Assembly (NCBI RefSeq): GCF_001748285.1
Contig: NZ_BDGT01000001.1
Span: 186,001-250,000 of the forward strand
Direction of reading: 5' to 3'
Source: Thermogemmatispora onikobensis
GTDB lineage: Bacteria; Chloroflexota; Ktedonobacteria; Ktedonobacterales; Ktedonobacteraceae
DNA length: 64,000 nt
This document shows, piece after piece, positions 17,228 to 25,382 of this stretch (position 1 is its first letter; each line of letters starts with the position of its first letter). Both the position numbers and the translations under genes were made by a program. The notes under the pieces were generated by a model. It was given only the letters and a program-made list of their open reading frames with translations. It was not told the origin of the DNA and did not search any database.

Positions 17228-17503
17228 TTAGCTGAGGCCGAACTTCTGCGCCAGCTCGCGGTTCGAGGGTTCCACGAGGATGGAGCCGTCGGGGAAGACG
17301 ATGGTGGGGACGCTGCGCAGACCACCATTGACCTGGAGGACGTAGGCGGCAGCCTGCTCGTCTTTTTCTATATCGATGTAGTCATAGGAGATGTGGTGTT
17401 CGTCGAGCCAGCGCTTTGCTCTACGACAATCACCACACCAGCTTGTCGCATATACCTTGATTTGCTGTTGGGTAATAGTCGAAGCGGTAGCGTGTCTTTC
17501 CAC
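17228..17503 (-). CDS. Glutaredoxin-like protein (mycoredoxin/NrdH type)
   Basis: A 91-residue thioredoxin-fold redox protein. The active site is Cys23-Gly-Asp-Cys26 in YATSWCGDCRRAKRWL. A cis-proline loop SVPTIVFPDGS and the C-terminal PSNRELAQKFGL complete the fold. Mycoredoxins of actinobacteria have a similar Trp-Cys-x-x-Cys-x-x-x-K arrangement and work with low-molecular-weight thiols; the partner here is unknown, though a PIG-L deacetylase of the type used in such thiol pathways lies 3 kb away. Start is GTG at 17503 behind AAGGAG. It is monocistronic as far as I can see. Confidence 0.88.
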   Translation of the reverse strand: MERHATASTITQQQIKVYATSWCGDCRRAKRWLDEHHISYDYIDIEKDEQAAAYVLQVNGGLRSVPTIVFPDGSILVEPSNRELAQKFGLS

Positions 17504-17920
17504 AGAGATAGCTCCTTGGGAATGCGATGATAGTGGAGTGCAAAACCCCGGGTTACACTTTATAAAAACACAGCAGGGACAGGTCTCTATTCCTGAGTCT
17601 CCTTCCCTTGAACCTCAGTGCGACGCCATGCTGTCCTTACCTCGCGCCCTTGTTCAGGCATCTGAAGGACTGATGGCAGGCCGGGTGCTACCAGCTGTGA
17701 GTGAGGCTTTTGCTTGTAACCTTTTCTGTTGGCCAGCTGTTATAAGGAGCAGTGGCAGGAGCAAAAGCACACCTGCCAGGACAGGGGCAAGGCCCAAAGG
17801 AGAGGAGGCTAGTACAAGCAGTGAAGCCGGCTTTCACCTTCATTTCCCCAACTAGCAAAGATCTGAGAGGGGCCCTGTCGGGGCAGCAGTCCACAGGAGG
17901 CCAAAGTCAGGAGCAGGGCA
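17504..17920. other. Divergent intergenic region between glutaredoxin and ECF sigma factor
   Basis: 417 nt between divergently transcribed genes must hold both promoters. AT-rich patches occur near 17564 (TTTATAAAAACA) and near 17741 (TGTTATAAGGAG), but I could not fix either promoter with confidence. No gene is visible. Confidence 0.4.
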
Positions 17921-18544
17921 ATGCCCAAGAATCGTGCTGATGAGGTGGATCTCGATCAAGAGCAGGCGCTGCTAGATGGCCTGCTCGTCGACCTCGATCG
18001 CTGCTTCGAGCAGGTAGTGCTCCGCTATGAGCAGCGCCTCTTTGCCTTCGCTCTGCGGTTGAGCGGGAGTTACGAAGAGGCGCAGGAAATCACCCAGGAC
18101 GCCTTTGTGCGCGCCTATCACGCGCTTAGCGGCTATGCTGTCGAGCAGGTGCGTACTCTGGCTCTGCGTGCCTGGCTCTATCAGATTGTGCTCAATGTGG
18201 CGCGCAATCGACTGCGCAAGCTTCGCCGTCTGCCAGCCTGTCTCTCTCTGGAGCAGGCCAGCGCAGACCTGGACGAGGAACCGGAGAGCGCACCAGCCAA
18301 CGGTCCCGAGGCCCACCTGGAGGCGCGCGAGCGGCAGCGTCTGCTGCAACAGGCGCTGCTGATGCTACCGCTCCCCTATCGTGAGGTGATTGTGCTGCGC
18401 CACATCGAGGGGCTGAGCTATCCAGAACTGGCCCGCCTGCTCAATCAACCGATTGGGACGGTCAAAGCCAGAGTCCATCGTGGCCTGACGCAGCTACGCC
18501 AGGTACTTGCTAATCATCATGCTCGTGAGGTGCTCTATGACTGA
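17921..18544 (+). CDS. ECF-type RNA polymerase sigma factor
   Basis: A 207-residue group 4 sigma factor. Region 2 covers about residues 25-75 (YEQRLFAFALRLSGSYEEAQ, then ITQDAFVRAYHAL). An acidic linker (about 115-130) follows, and region 4 ends the protein with LPYREVIVLRHIEGLSYPEL and the recognition helix IGTVKARVHRGLTQLRQ. ATG at 17921 has AGGAG eight bases upstream. Its last 8 nt overlap the next gene, an alkyltransferase with an Ada-like metal domain, and that gene's ribosome site lies inside this one. ECF factors are usually co-transcribed with their anti-sigma factor; the coupled gene takes that position. No classical anti-sigma gene is present. Confidence 0.95.
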   Translation: MPKNRADEVDLDQEQALLDGLLVDLDRCFEQVVLRYEQRLFAFALRLSGSYEEAQEITQDAFVRAYHALSGYAVEQVRTLALRAWLYQIVLNVARNRLRKLRRLPACLSLEQASADLDEEPESAPANGPEAHLEARERQRLLQQALLMLPLPYREVIVLRHIEGLSYPELARLLNQPIGTVKARVHRGLTQLRQVLANHHAREVLYD

Positions 18545-19382
18545 GCAACAGTTTCGCAGCCTATCACAAGGGCGACAACTGGTCCGCGAGCTGCGCACTT
18601 TCCAGCAGGAAGCTTCACCCCCACCAGCCCTGCGCTCCCGCGTTTTGCTCCGCGTCGGGCTGGCTGACGGCTACCTGTGCTTCTCGTCGCCGATCGGACC
18701 GGTTTTCGTGGCACTGAATGTGCGCGGAATTTCCGCAGTGGATCGCGCAGAGGATGCAGCCAGCTTCGAGGCTCGCTTTCGCGCGGAGTTTGGACGGCCC
18801 ATCGTCGCCCTTGATCTCGCTGACGCTCCAGCCTGGGCCAGGCAGATCGAGTCTGCCCTACAGACCGGCCACGCGGCCAATCTGCCTTTTGACCTGCGGG
18901 GCCGCAGCCCCTTCGAACAGGCCGTCCTGTGCCGGACGCTGCTGATCCCCTTCGGCGAGGTGCGCCCCTACGCCTGGGTAGCGCGCGAGATTGGGCAGCC
19001 ACACGCCGTACGGGCCGTGGGCAACGCCCTGGCACGCAACCCCATCCCGCTGCTGATCCCCTGCCACCGGGTGGTGCGCAGCGATTGCCAGATCGGTAAC
19101 TACAGTCTGGGCGGCCCGCTCAATAAACGGGCATTGTTGCAAGCCGAAGGGATCGACCTGGACTTGCTCGAGCAGCTTGCCGCCAGGGGGGTGCGCTACA
19201 TCGGCAGTACGACTACCCATGTCTACTGCTTCCCGACCTGTCGCTACGCGCGCCGAATCTCCCCGGAACACCGCCAGCCCTTGCACTCGCCGAAGGAGGC
19301 GGCACGCCTCGGCTATCGCCCCTGCCAGCGCTGCCGTCCCGCCCCTCTCGCAAGTGCAGAGAGCAGCCTCGCCAGCGAGTAG
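18537..19382 (+). CDS. Methylated-DNA-cysteine methyltransferase fused to C-terminal Ada-type Cys4 domain
   Basis: A 281-residue DNA-alkylation repair/sensor protein. Residues 1-45 are unassigned and contain PPPALRSRVLLRV. Residues 45-205 form the Ogt/MGMT fold: helix-turn-helix region with the Asn hinge VGNALARNP, the acceptor Cys176 in IPCHRVVRS, and the ending SLGGPLNKRALLQAEG. Residues 218-268 match the Ada metal-binding domain, with Cys231 and Cys235 (VYCFPTC) and Cys263 and Cys266 (RPCQRC). In E. coli Ada this domain is N-terminal, detects methylphosphotriesters and drives an AraC helix; here it is C-terminal and no AraC helix exists. ATG at 18537 follows GAGGTG inside the sigma gene. 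Possible alkylation-responsive partner of that sigma factor (inference). Confidence 0.92.
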   Translation: MTEQQFRSLSQGRQLVRELRTFQQEASPPPALRSRVLLRVGLADGYLCFSSPIGPVFVALNVRGISAVDRAEDAASFEARFRAEFGRPIVALDLADAPAWARQIESALQTGHAANLPFDLRGRSPFEQAVLCRTLLIPFGEVRPYAWVAREIGQPHAVRAVGNALARNPIPLLIPCHRVVRSDCQIGNYSLGGPLNKRALLQAEGIDLDLLEQLAARGVRYIGSTTTHVYCFPTCRYARRISPEHRQPLHSPKEAARLGYRPCQRCRPAPLASAESSLASE

Positions 19383-19411
19383 CCCGCTAGCTGTGCGATA
19401 GCGCCCTGCCC

Positions 19412-20656
19412 TCAGCTGGCGCTGGCTCCCTGCGCCAGGCGTTTCAGGAGACGCTCTAGCAGGCGCCGGCCACCGCTGGCGACGAGGCGCGGGCTGTGGG
19501 CCATGATCCCCATGAGCAGGCCGGCGGTAAACTCGCCACGCATGGCCTGGGCCCACTGGGATGGAGTCAGGCGCCGGAGCAGGACCAAGGCATCGTCCCA
19601 TTGTTCATCACGGTAGGCCGCAATGTGACGATTGATCAGATAGGCCAGCTCCATCTCGCGCCCGAAGCGTGCCCGCCAGTGCTGATCGAAGCGCTCAAGG
19701 AAGGTTGCCGAGGTGTCGCCTTCCTTGACGGCCTCCGCCGCCACTTCACCGGCCAGACGCCCGGCATAGATGGCAAAGCGAATGCCCTCGCCCACCAGCG
19801 TCGACCCCTGACCGCCAGCATCACCCGCCAGCAGGAGACCAGCGGTGGAGAAACGTCCCGCCGGTCCTTCCGCCGGAAAGAGGCCCGTGTGATACTCCAG
19901 AGGACTGGCCCCGCGCAGCTTTTCACGCAGACGCGGCTCCTCGCGTAGCAGATACTCCAGATAAAGGCGTGCATCATCCTCACTGTCTGGATGAATGACC
20001 CCTACCCCAAGGCGAACCCGCCCCTGTCCGCGCGGGAAGACCCAGGCATAGCCGCTGGGCGCAACCTCGCTCCCCATCAGCAGATACAGCTCTTCCTGGG
20101 GATAGCGCGGCGCATAGAGATCGTACTCGGCCCCATAACCATAGCGCCGGAAGGCGCCGCCGAGTCCCGCTCGCACGGCTATATGACGAGCCATTCCGCT
20201 GGCATCGATCGTCACGCTGGCCCTGATCGTCCGGCGGAGCCCACGCTCATCACGCACCGTGATCCCACGCACGCCCCCCTCTTCAAGCAGGACCTGATCG
20301 ACCGCATGGCGCAGGCGCAGCTCCGCTCCTGCGGCAACGGCACGCGCCGCCAGGTACTGATAGAGACCCCGCACATCGAGAACACAGGCCACCGGTGGAT
20401 CATAGCGCAGCGCTACCTGCTGCCGGGGCGAGAGGAAAAACACCTGGGGGATCGGATGATAGAGCTGGGCAGGCACGCCCAGCTCTTGCATATCTTTGAT
20501 CCAGCTTCCGCCACTGGTATGGACCGGATAGCCGATCTCGCTCTGTCGCTCCAAGACCAGCACGTCCACCCCCTGACGCGCCACCGCCTCCGCGGCAGCC
20601 AGCCCCGCCGGCCCTCCCCCCACAACAAGAACGTCCCTGGACTCCTGCATAGGCAC
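19412..20656 (-). CDS. Geranylgeranyl-reductase-family FAD oxidoreductase
   Basis: A 414-residue flavoprotein. The dinucleotide-binding motif is VVGGGPAGLAAAEAVARQG near residue 11, a short motif ERQSEIGYPVHTSGG follows, and the second FAD motif reads GLLLAGDAGGQGSTLVGEGI at about 280-299. The pattern DASGMARH is typical of the family. These enzymes saturate isoprenoid chains (archaeal lipids, chlorophyll, menaquinone side chains) or act as related oxidases. Two starts are close: GTG at 20656, six bases after GGAAG, and ATG at 20650. It is 66 nt downstream of the PIG-L gene on the same strand, possibly an operon. Substrate unknown; a menaquinone or terpenoid role is inference. Confidence 0.88.
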   Translation of the reverse strand: MPMQESRDVLVVGGGPAGLAAAEAVARQGVDVLVLERQSEIGYPVHTSGGSWIKDMQELGVPAQLYHPIPQVFFLSPRQQVALRYDPPVACVLDVRGLYQYLAARAVAAGAELRLRHAVDQVLLEEGGVRGITVRDERGLRRTIRASVTIDASGMARHIAVRAGLGGAFRRYGYGAEYDLYAPRYPQEELYLLMGSEVAPSGYAWVFPRGQGRVRLGVGVIHPDSEDDARLYLEYLLREEPRLREKLRGASPLEYHTGLFPAEGPAGRFSTAGLLLAGDAGGQGSTLVGEGIRFAIYAGRLAGEVAAEAVKEGDTSATFLERFDQHWRARFGREMELAYLINRHIAAYRDEQWDDALVLLRRLTPSQWAQAMRGEFTAGLLMGIMAHSPRLVASGGRRLLERLLKRLAQGASAS

Positions 20657-20722
20657 CGTCCACTTCCTTTCTGATCAGCTTCACTGCTCCGCCGCGCCGG
20701 CCAGCCTAGCCAGCCGGGAGCG

Positions 20723-21484
20723 CTAGCGAGCATTCTCTGTGCGGTGAAACTCCTCGGCGTAGGCCAGCTGATGACGCGCCCCACACTCCTGAGCCCCACG
20801 ACGCACACGCTCCGCCACCTGCTCGAAATGATCCCCAACCTGGCTAGCATGAGCCTGCAGCGCCTGCAGCTTCAGCTCAATGGTCTCGGAGATATCTTCG
20901 GCATGATTAAGCACGGGCGCTCCCACAATGTAGACCTCGCGCACCCGATGCGGCTGCAGTCCCTCGGCTAGTAGCTCGGGGAAGTCCCAGGCATTCTGCG
21001 AGGCGGGATAGATCGCCTCCAGCGCCATCCGCCCGGCAGTCAGATGATCGGGATGATAGCGCCCCAACATGAGAGCCGGCGACCAGGAGCGCTCTGGTGA
21101 TTGACAGACCACGCGCGTGGGACGGTACATGCGCAGGAGACGCACCAGCTCGCGCTTCAGGTCGCGCGTCGGCTGCAGCTGTCCATCAGGATGGCCAAGG
21201 AAAATTACCTCTTTGACTCCCAGAATCTGACAGGCGGCCCGCTGTTCAGCCTGGCGCGTCTCGATCGTACGCTGCCGCGCCTCCGCACTGACATCCTGAG
21301 CCTCATCCGGTCCACCACCTCCTCCATCGGTGCAGATCACATAATAGACCTCCCACCCCTCGCGCACCCAACGCGCCACGCTCCCACCACAGCCGAATTC
21401 TGCGTCATCGGGATGGGCCACAATCACCATTGCACGCCTGGTTTGCTCTCTCGATGTCTCAACTACTTCTTGTTGTCCCTGCAT
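20723..21484 (-). CDS. PIG-L family deacetylase (LmbE-like)
   Basis: A 253-residue Zn-dependent N-deacetylase. The metal motif AHPDD (IVAHPDDAEFGCGGS) is near residue 23 and the second site is GRYHPDHLTAG. Family members remove acetyl from N-acetylglucosamine conjugates, as in mycothiol (MshB), bacillithiol (BshB) or antibiotic biosynthesis. With a mycoredoxin-like protein 3 kb away, a thiol-cofactor role is possible but unsupported by other thiol genes. ATG at 21484 follows GAGGAG; a TTG one codon upstream is also open. Length is typical. Confidence 0.9.
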   Translation of the reverse strand: MQGQQEVVETSREQTRRAMVIVAHPDDAEFGCGGSVARWVREGWEVYYVICTDGGGGGPDEAQDVSAEARQRTIETRQAEQRAACQILGVKEVIFLGHPDGQLQPTRDLKRELVRLLRMYRPTRVVCQSPERSWSPALMLGRYHPDHLTAGRMALEAIYPASQNAWDFPELLAEGLQPHRVREVYIVGAPVLNHAEDISETIELKLQALQAHASQVGDHFEQVAERVRRGAQECGARHQLAYAEEFHRTENAR

Positions 21485-21821
21485 CAAAAGACACGCTCCT
21501 CTCAGACCGTAAACGGCATTGGAGAAACCGGCCCTATTGTACCACGTCCGCCTCTTTCTGCCTATTGTTGAGCCGCTTCGCGCCCCTTCTCGTCGGCAAC
21601 GAGCGCCCTCTCCTGAGAGACCCCACAGTGAGAGGGGCCGCTGTCAAAAAAAGCCTGCATCCTATCCCCCAAGAGGGCAGCGAGCGTCACAGGCCAGGTG
21701 GTACTTTCCTGCTAGAGAGGGCCGGGGGCCACAAAAATCTATTAACATGAAAGCATCCTATTTCAATGCTATCTCGCCTTAACGGTCAAAATCTGTGGAA
21801 GGGAAGTACACAAAAAGACGT
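21485..21821. other. Divergent intergenic gap before the dynamin-like gene
   Basis: 337 nt between divergently transcribed genes. An AT-rich stretch near 21735-21775 (CTATTAACATGAAAGC) probably contains the plus-strand promoter, but I could not define boxes. No gene seen. Confidence 0.4.
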
Positions 21822-24656
21822 ATGCAGTTTACTAGACAGGCCCAACAGCAACCACAACAATTAATGACCTGTCCCCAGTGCGATAACGTCGTGCCCATTG
21901 GTGCACCCTTCTGCAATATCTGCGGGACACGTCTCTATCCGCCGCCCACGACCACGCAGGCCCCAGCAGGAGCTGCTGCCACCGGTGCCGCAGCTCCTGC
22001 CAATGCTACTCCTGCTCAGCCTGGCGCGGCTCCAACTGCCCCAACGTCGCCCGATACCTACGACGAGGAGGAAGACGAAGAGGAAGAAGACTACGACTAT
22101 GAAGAAGAGGAAGGGGAGGAGGGCGAGGAGGAAGGGGAGAGCGGCAAGGCCTCCCAGACCGCGGCCCCCCCTCCAGCTCCGGGAGAGATCCATAGTCTGC
22201 TCCAGCGCCTGGAGGAGCAGGTTGGGCAGATCGATATTTATTTCCCGGCCAACCTCCCCGATAAAGCGCAAAAAATCAATGCCTGGAAAAAGCAGCTCCA
22301 GCGCGCTTCGGCCTGCGCTCGCTTGCTGGAACGCCCCCAGATCCAGCAGATTGAGTCGCAGCAGGCCCTGCGCCTGCGCCACCACATCGCCGAGGCGGCC
22401 CGCGCCCTGGACTATACGCGCGAGTATACTGTCAAGCTGGTCGGGCACGCCGGCGCCGGTAAGAGCACGCTGCTGGCGGCCCTGATCGGGCGGGATATCT
22501 TCCCTCGCCTGGCCGGCGGCGCCGTTACCGGAGTACGCACCCGCGTGCGCCTCTGCCGCGATGACGAGCCAGAGGAGATGCACGTCCATTTTCTGACGCG
22601 GGCCGCCTTCGGCCACCTGCTCAGCCAGACGCAGCAGGCCATCAAGACGGCGCCAACGCAGAAGATGCGCGAGGCCCTGGCCGCCGAGCTCACGATCCTG
22701 CTCAAAGCCAGCGAAGCCTTCGGCGATACCTATTTGAAGGATGACCAGCCCCATGTGGAGGTCGTGCCGCGCGAGCGCTGGAAAACGGAAAGCCGCCGCT
22801 ATATCGAGGAACCAGCCCGCGACAGCGAAGAGCCACGCCTGACACGCATCATCGACTATGTGGAGTACCGCGTCCACGCCGGACCCCGCTCGGTGCTGCC
22901 CCCCAACAGCGTGCTGGTCGATTTGCCCGGCGGCGCCGCCGGCCAGATCTATCACGACCTGATGCTGCGCGAGGAGCTGAAGCAGGTCGATGCCTTGCTG
23001 CTGGTGATCGGCAATAACCGCTTCGGCGACGACGAGCGCATTCAGCGCATCTTCGAGGAGGTACGCCAGGCCGTCCTGCAAAACCGCGCCTTCGACGTGG
23101 CAAGCCGCATGCTCTTCCTGGTGGTGACGCATTGGGACGAGATCAACTCTCCTGCCAGCCAGGAGAAAGCCCTCGGCAGCCTGCGCCCCTTCCTGCGCGA
23201 GCTGCCCCCCGGCTACGCCAGCTATCACCGCCACGGCTCACGCCATACCTATTTCTTCTATCCGCTGCGCGCCCTCGACGCCCTGCTGGCCACCCTGGGC
23301 CTGGCTGGCACCTCCCTGGACGAGGAACGCCTGCAGGAGGGTCGCGAGTACGCCGGTCGCCTCTTGGGCATCTACCCCGAGCTGCTGAAGATGGCTCCCT
23401 CGCTGCCGCCAACCACCAGCGCCCAGGAGTTCGAGCAGGTGACACGCGAGCAGCATGAGGCTATGCTGCAGTACAGCGGCCTGCCCGAGCTGACGCATGA
23501 TCTGCAGGTCTTTCTGACAGAGAACCGCTATGAGGTGCAGCTGCGCCATGCAGAGACGCAACTGGCAATGGCGTTGCAACTGACGGAAGATCTGTGCTGG
23601 GAGCAGATGAGCCAGCTCGGCGTCGAAAGCCATGATCTGCAGGAGCTGCAGCAGGAGATGCGCTCGCGCCAGGCCCGCCGCAGCGCCGCTCGCTTCGAGC
23701 ACCTGCAGCGCCGCACCAACGCCATGCTGGATGCCTGGAATGACGCCCTGCGCCAGTTCGATTCAGCGATCAGCAGCGAGAAGAGCGTCTTCCAGCGCGT
23801 GCTGCAAACGGCCCACGAGCGCGCCGCCCAGCGCGTTAAGATCCGCATCACTCAGGGCCACTTCGATCACTATATTAAGGTCGGTAATCGCCGCCCCGAA
23901 GATTCCCCGGCGATGGAGATCGGCAATCGCTGGACGGATATCGACGGCTGGGGCTTGATTAAGGCCCTGCGCCAGAGCCTGTGCATGGCCCTGGAGCGCG
24001 AGCTGAATGATCCCGCCCGCACACTGGCCGAAGCCTTCTTGATGCCGATTGCTTACAAGGAGGAGGTCGACGGCTCGCTCGATATCAATCGGGTGGCTCT
24101 CGGTGAGTTCGGCGGCGAGCTGGATGAGATCCAAAAGGCGTACAATAAGCTAAAGCGCAGTATTCGCGAGAAGGCCCGCGATATCTGCCTCTATGTGACC
24201 CTCGGCGAACTGCTCAACGAGGAGAAATACGCCCCCACTCGCGAGAATCCAGCTGTGGGCGCGCTCTATCGCCTGACGAACGCTCAGGGAAAGGCCGAGG
24301 AGATCATTCAGCAGGCACGCCGGCTGATGGCGCCAATCCTTGATACGATCTGCAACGGCCTGGCCCGCAGCACCGAGCAGCGCATCGCGCGTCTCTTCCG
24401 CTACGAGCTGGATAAGCTCCAGGAACGCCAGGTCTACGATAGCGATCGCCTGGAGGCTCAACCGGTGTCGCAGAATGGAACCTTCTCGGATATCGTAACG
24501 CGCCTCTACAGCCACCTGACCGAGCGCGTGCATACTTCGGACGCCCTGCGTCAGCAGCTCGATAACCTGCAGGCACAGCGCGAGGCCGCGCTGGATCAGT
24601 GGGTTGACCTGATTCAGGAGGTGGAGGCCCTCAAAACAATCCACCGCCAGGAGTAA
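21822..24656 (+). CDS. Dynamin-like GTPase with N-terminal zinc ribbon and acidic linker
   Basis: A 944-residue large GTPase. Order of parts: a zinc ribbon with Cys17, Cys20, Cys31, Cys34; an Ala/Pro/Thr linker; a nearly pure Glu/Asp stretch at about 81-106; a helix; and the GTPase with P-loop GHAGAGKST (208-216), switch Thr236, G3 motif DLPG (367-370) and G4-like THWD (436-439). The remainder is long and helical, like the stalk of bacterial dynamin-like proteins that remodel membranes. A 110-residue insert follows the switch region. Membrane-inserting hydrophobic paddles are not obvious. Starts at 21795 (GTG) and 21864 (ATG) are also in frame and no ribosome site decides. No second dynamin partner gene is adjacent. 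GTPase call is firm; membrane function is inference. Confidence 0.85.
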   Translation: MQFTRQAQQQPQQLMTCPQCDNVVPIGAPFCNICGTRLYPPPTTTQAPAGAAATGAAAPANATPAQPGAAPTAPTSPDTYDEEEDEEEEDYDYEEEEGEEGEEEGESGKASQTAAPPPAPGEIHSLLQRLEEQVGQIDIYFPANLPDKAQKINAWKKQLQRASACARLLERPQIQQIESQQALRLRHHIAEAARALDYTREYTVKLVGHAGAGKSTLLAALIGRDIFPRLAGGAVTGVRTRVRLCRDDEPEEMHVHFLTRAAFGHLLSQTQQAIKTAPTQKMREALAAELTILLKASEAFGDTYLKDDQPHVEVVPRERWKTESRRYIEEPARDSEEPRLTRIIDYVEYRVHAGPRSVLPPNSVLVDLPGGAAGQIYHDLMLREELKQVDALLLVIGNNRFGDDERIQRIFEEVRQAVLQNRAFDVASRMLFLVVTHWDEINSPASQEKALGSLRPFLRELPPGYASYHRHGSRHTYFFYPLRALDALLATLGLAGTSLDEERLQEGREYAGRLLGIYPELLKMAPSLPPTTSAQEFEQVTREQHEAMLQYSGLPELTHDLQVFLTENRYEVQLRHAETQLAMALQLTEDLCWEQMSQLGVESHDLQELQQEMRSRQARRSAARFEHLQRRTNAMLDAWNDALRQFDSAISSEKSVFQRVLQTAHERAAQRVKIRITQGHFDHYIKVGNRRPEDSPAMEIGNRWTDIDGWGLIKALRQSLCMALERELNDPARTLAEAFLMPIAYKEEVDGSLDINRVALGEFGGELDEIQKAYNKLKRSIREKARDICLYVTLGELLNEEKYAPTRENPAVGALYRLTNAQGKAEEIIQQARRLMAPILDTICNGLARSTEQRIARLFRYELDKLQERQVYDSDRLEAQPVSQNGTFSDIVTRLYSHLTERVHTSDALRQQLDNLQAQREAALDQWVDLIQEVEALKTIHRQE

Positions 24657-24678
24657 GGCACCTGGCTTGCCAGAGTGG

Positions 24679-24751
24679 AGACGCCCCGCGCCGAGGCCGG
24701 TCCCGCCCGGCCCGGCAGCAGATCCCTCTTCGCTGGGGGAACGGGGCGTCT
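24679..24751 (+). terminator. Stem-loop after the dynamin-like gene
   Basis: AGACGCCCCG (24679-24688) pairs perfectly with CGGGGCGTCT (24742-24751). The 53-nt loop is very GC-rich and can fold further. It begins 22 nt past the stop codon at 24656. There is no long U-run, so intrinsic termination is likely but not certain. Confidence 0.5.
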
Positions 24752-24812
24752 TCGCTCTTCATCGTTCAGCCTCCAGCCAGTAAGAAACCGTCCACATCCC
24801 CAGCTCCCAAGC

Positions 24813-24860
24813 AGAAAAAAAGAGGGAGGGAGAGCGCTCAGGGCCGCGCCTCTCCCTCCC
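24813..24860 (-). terminator. Intrinsic terminator oriented on the minus strand, with no minus-strand gene in sight
   Basis: GGGAGGGAGAG (24824-24834) and CTCTCCCTCCC (24850-24860) form a perfect 11-bp stem; on the minus strand it is followed by a run of Us (plus-strand A run 24814-24821). This is a textbook terminator for leftward transcription, yet the nearest genes on either side are plus-strand. The rest of the 726-nt gap 24657-25382 contains an AT-rich stretch (25140-25260) and no recognised gene. Confidence 0.65.
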
Positions 24861-25382
24861 CTTCCCCTAGTTTCCACGACCAACCCGTCTACAGGATCAC
24901 GTCACATCTCAGTCCCCCCAGGGTCTGCCTCCCATTGTCACCTCCCCAGCCATTACGATAGCGACGACCGGCTCCGATCCCGGTGAATATCGTGTTGAGA
25001 TGTAATGAAGATCTAGCGGAAGTCGCGCTTCGAAGTTGAGAAATATTCATATGAGGTTCCCAGACTCGCAGCCCCTCCTTCTTATCTGGCCCGAGAGACT
25101 CCCCGGCTGCCTCCTTCCCTCACAATAAGGCAGAGTTAGCAGCATAGCTTCATTTCCGATGATGCTTCTACTATCTGTCAATCATCAATCACATAAAAAA
25201 TGTTAGTACTTGTGGCCCATCTATTCATCCACATAGCAAGCATACTGCGTACCAGGTTTACAGAGTCCAGCCCCTGCCAGGTGCCCACCAGTTGGGGAGG
25301 TCGGACAGGCCCACCTTGATTTTTGCGAAGAAGGTGGCAGGACTGGACCAGGTACTGGAGAGAGAAGGAGCCAGATACAGAG

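Noticed and set aside
21861-23234. 457-codon open frame antisense to the dynamin-like gene
   Set aside because: It mirrors the codon pattern of the plus-strand GTPase gene, which has clear motifs. GC-rich genes commonly give long antisense frames.
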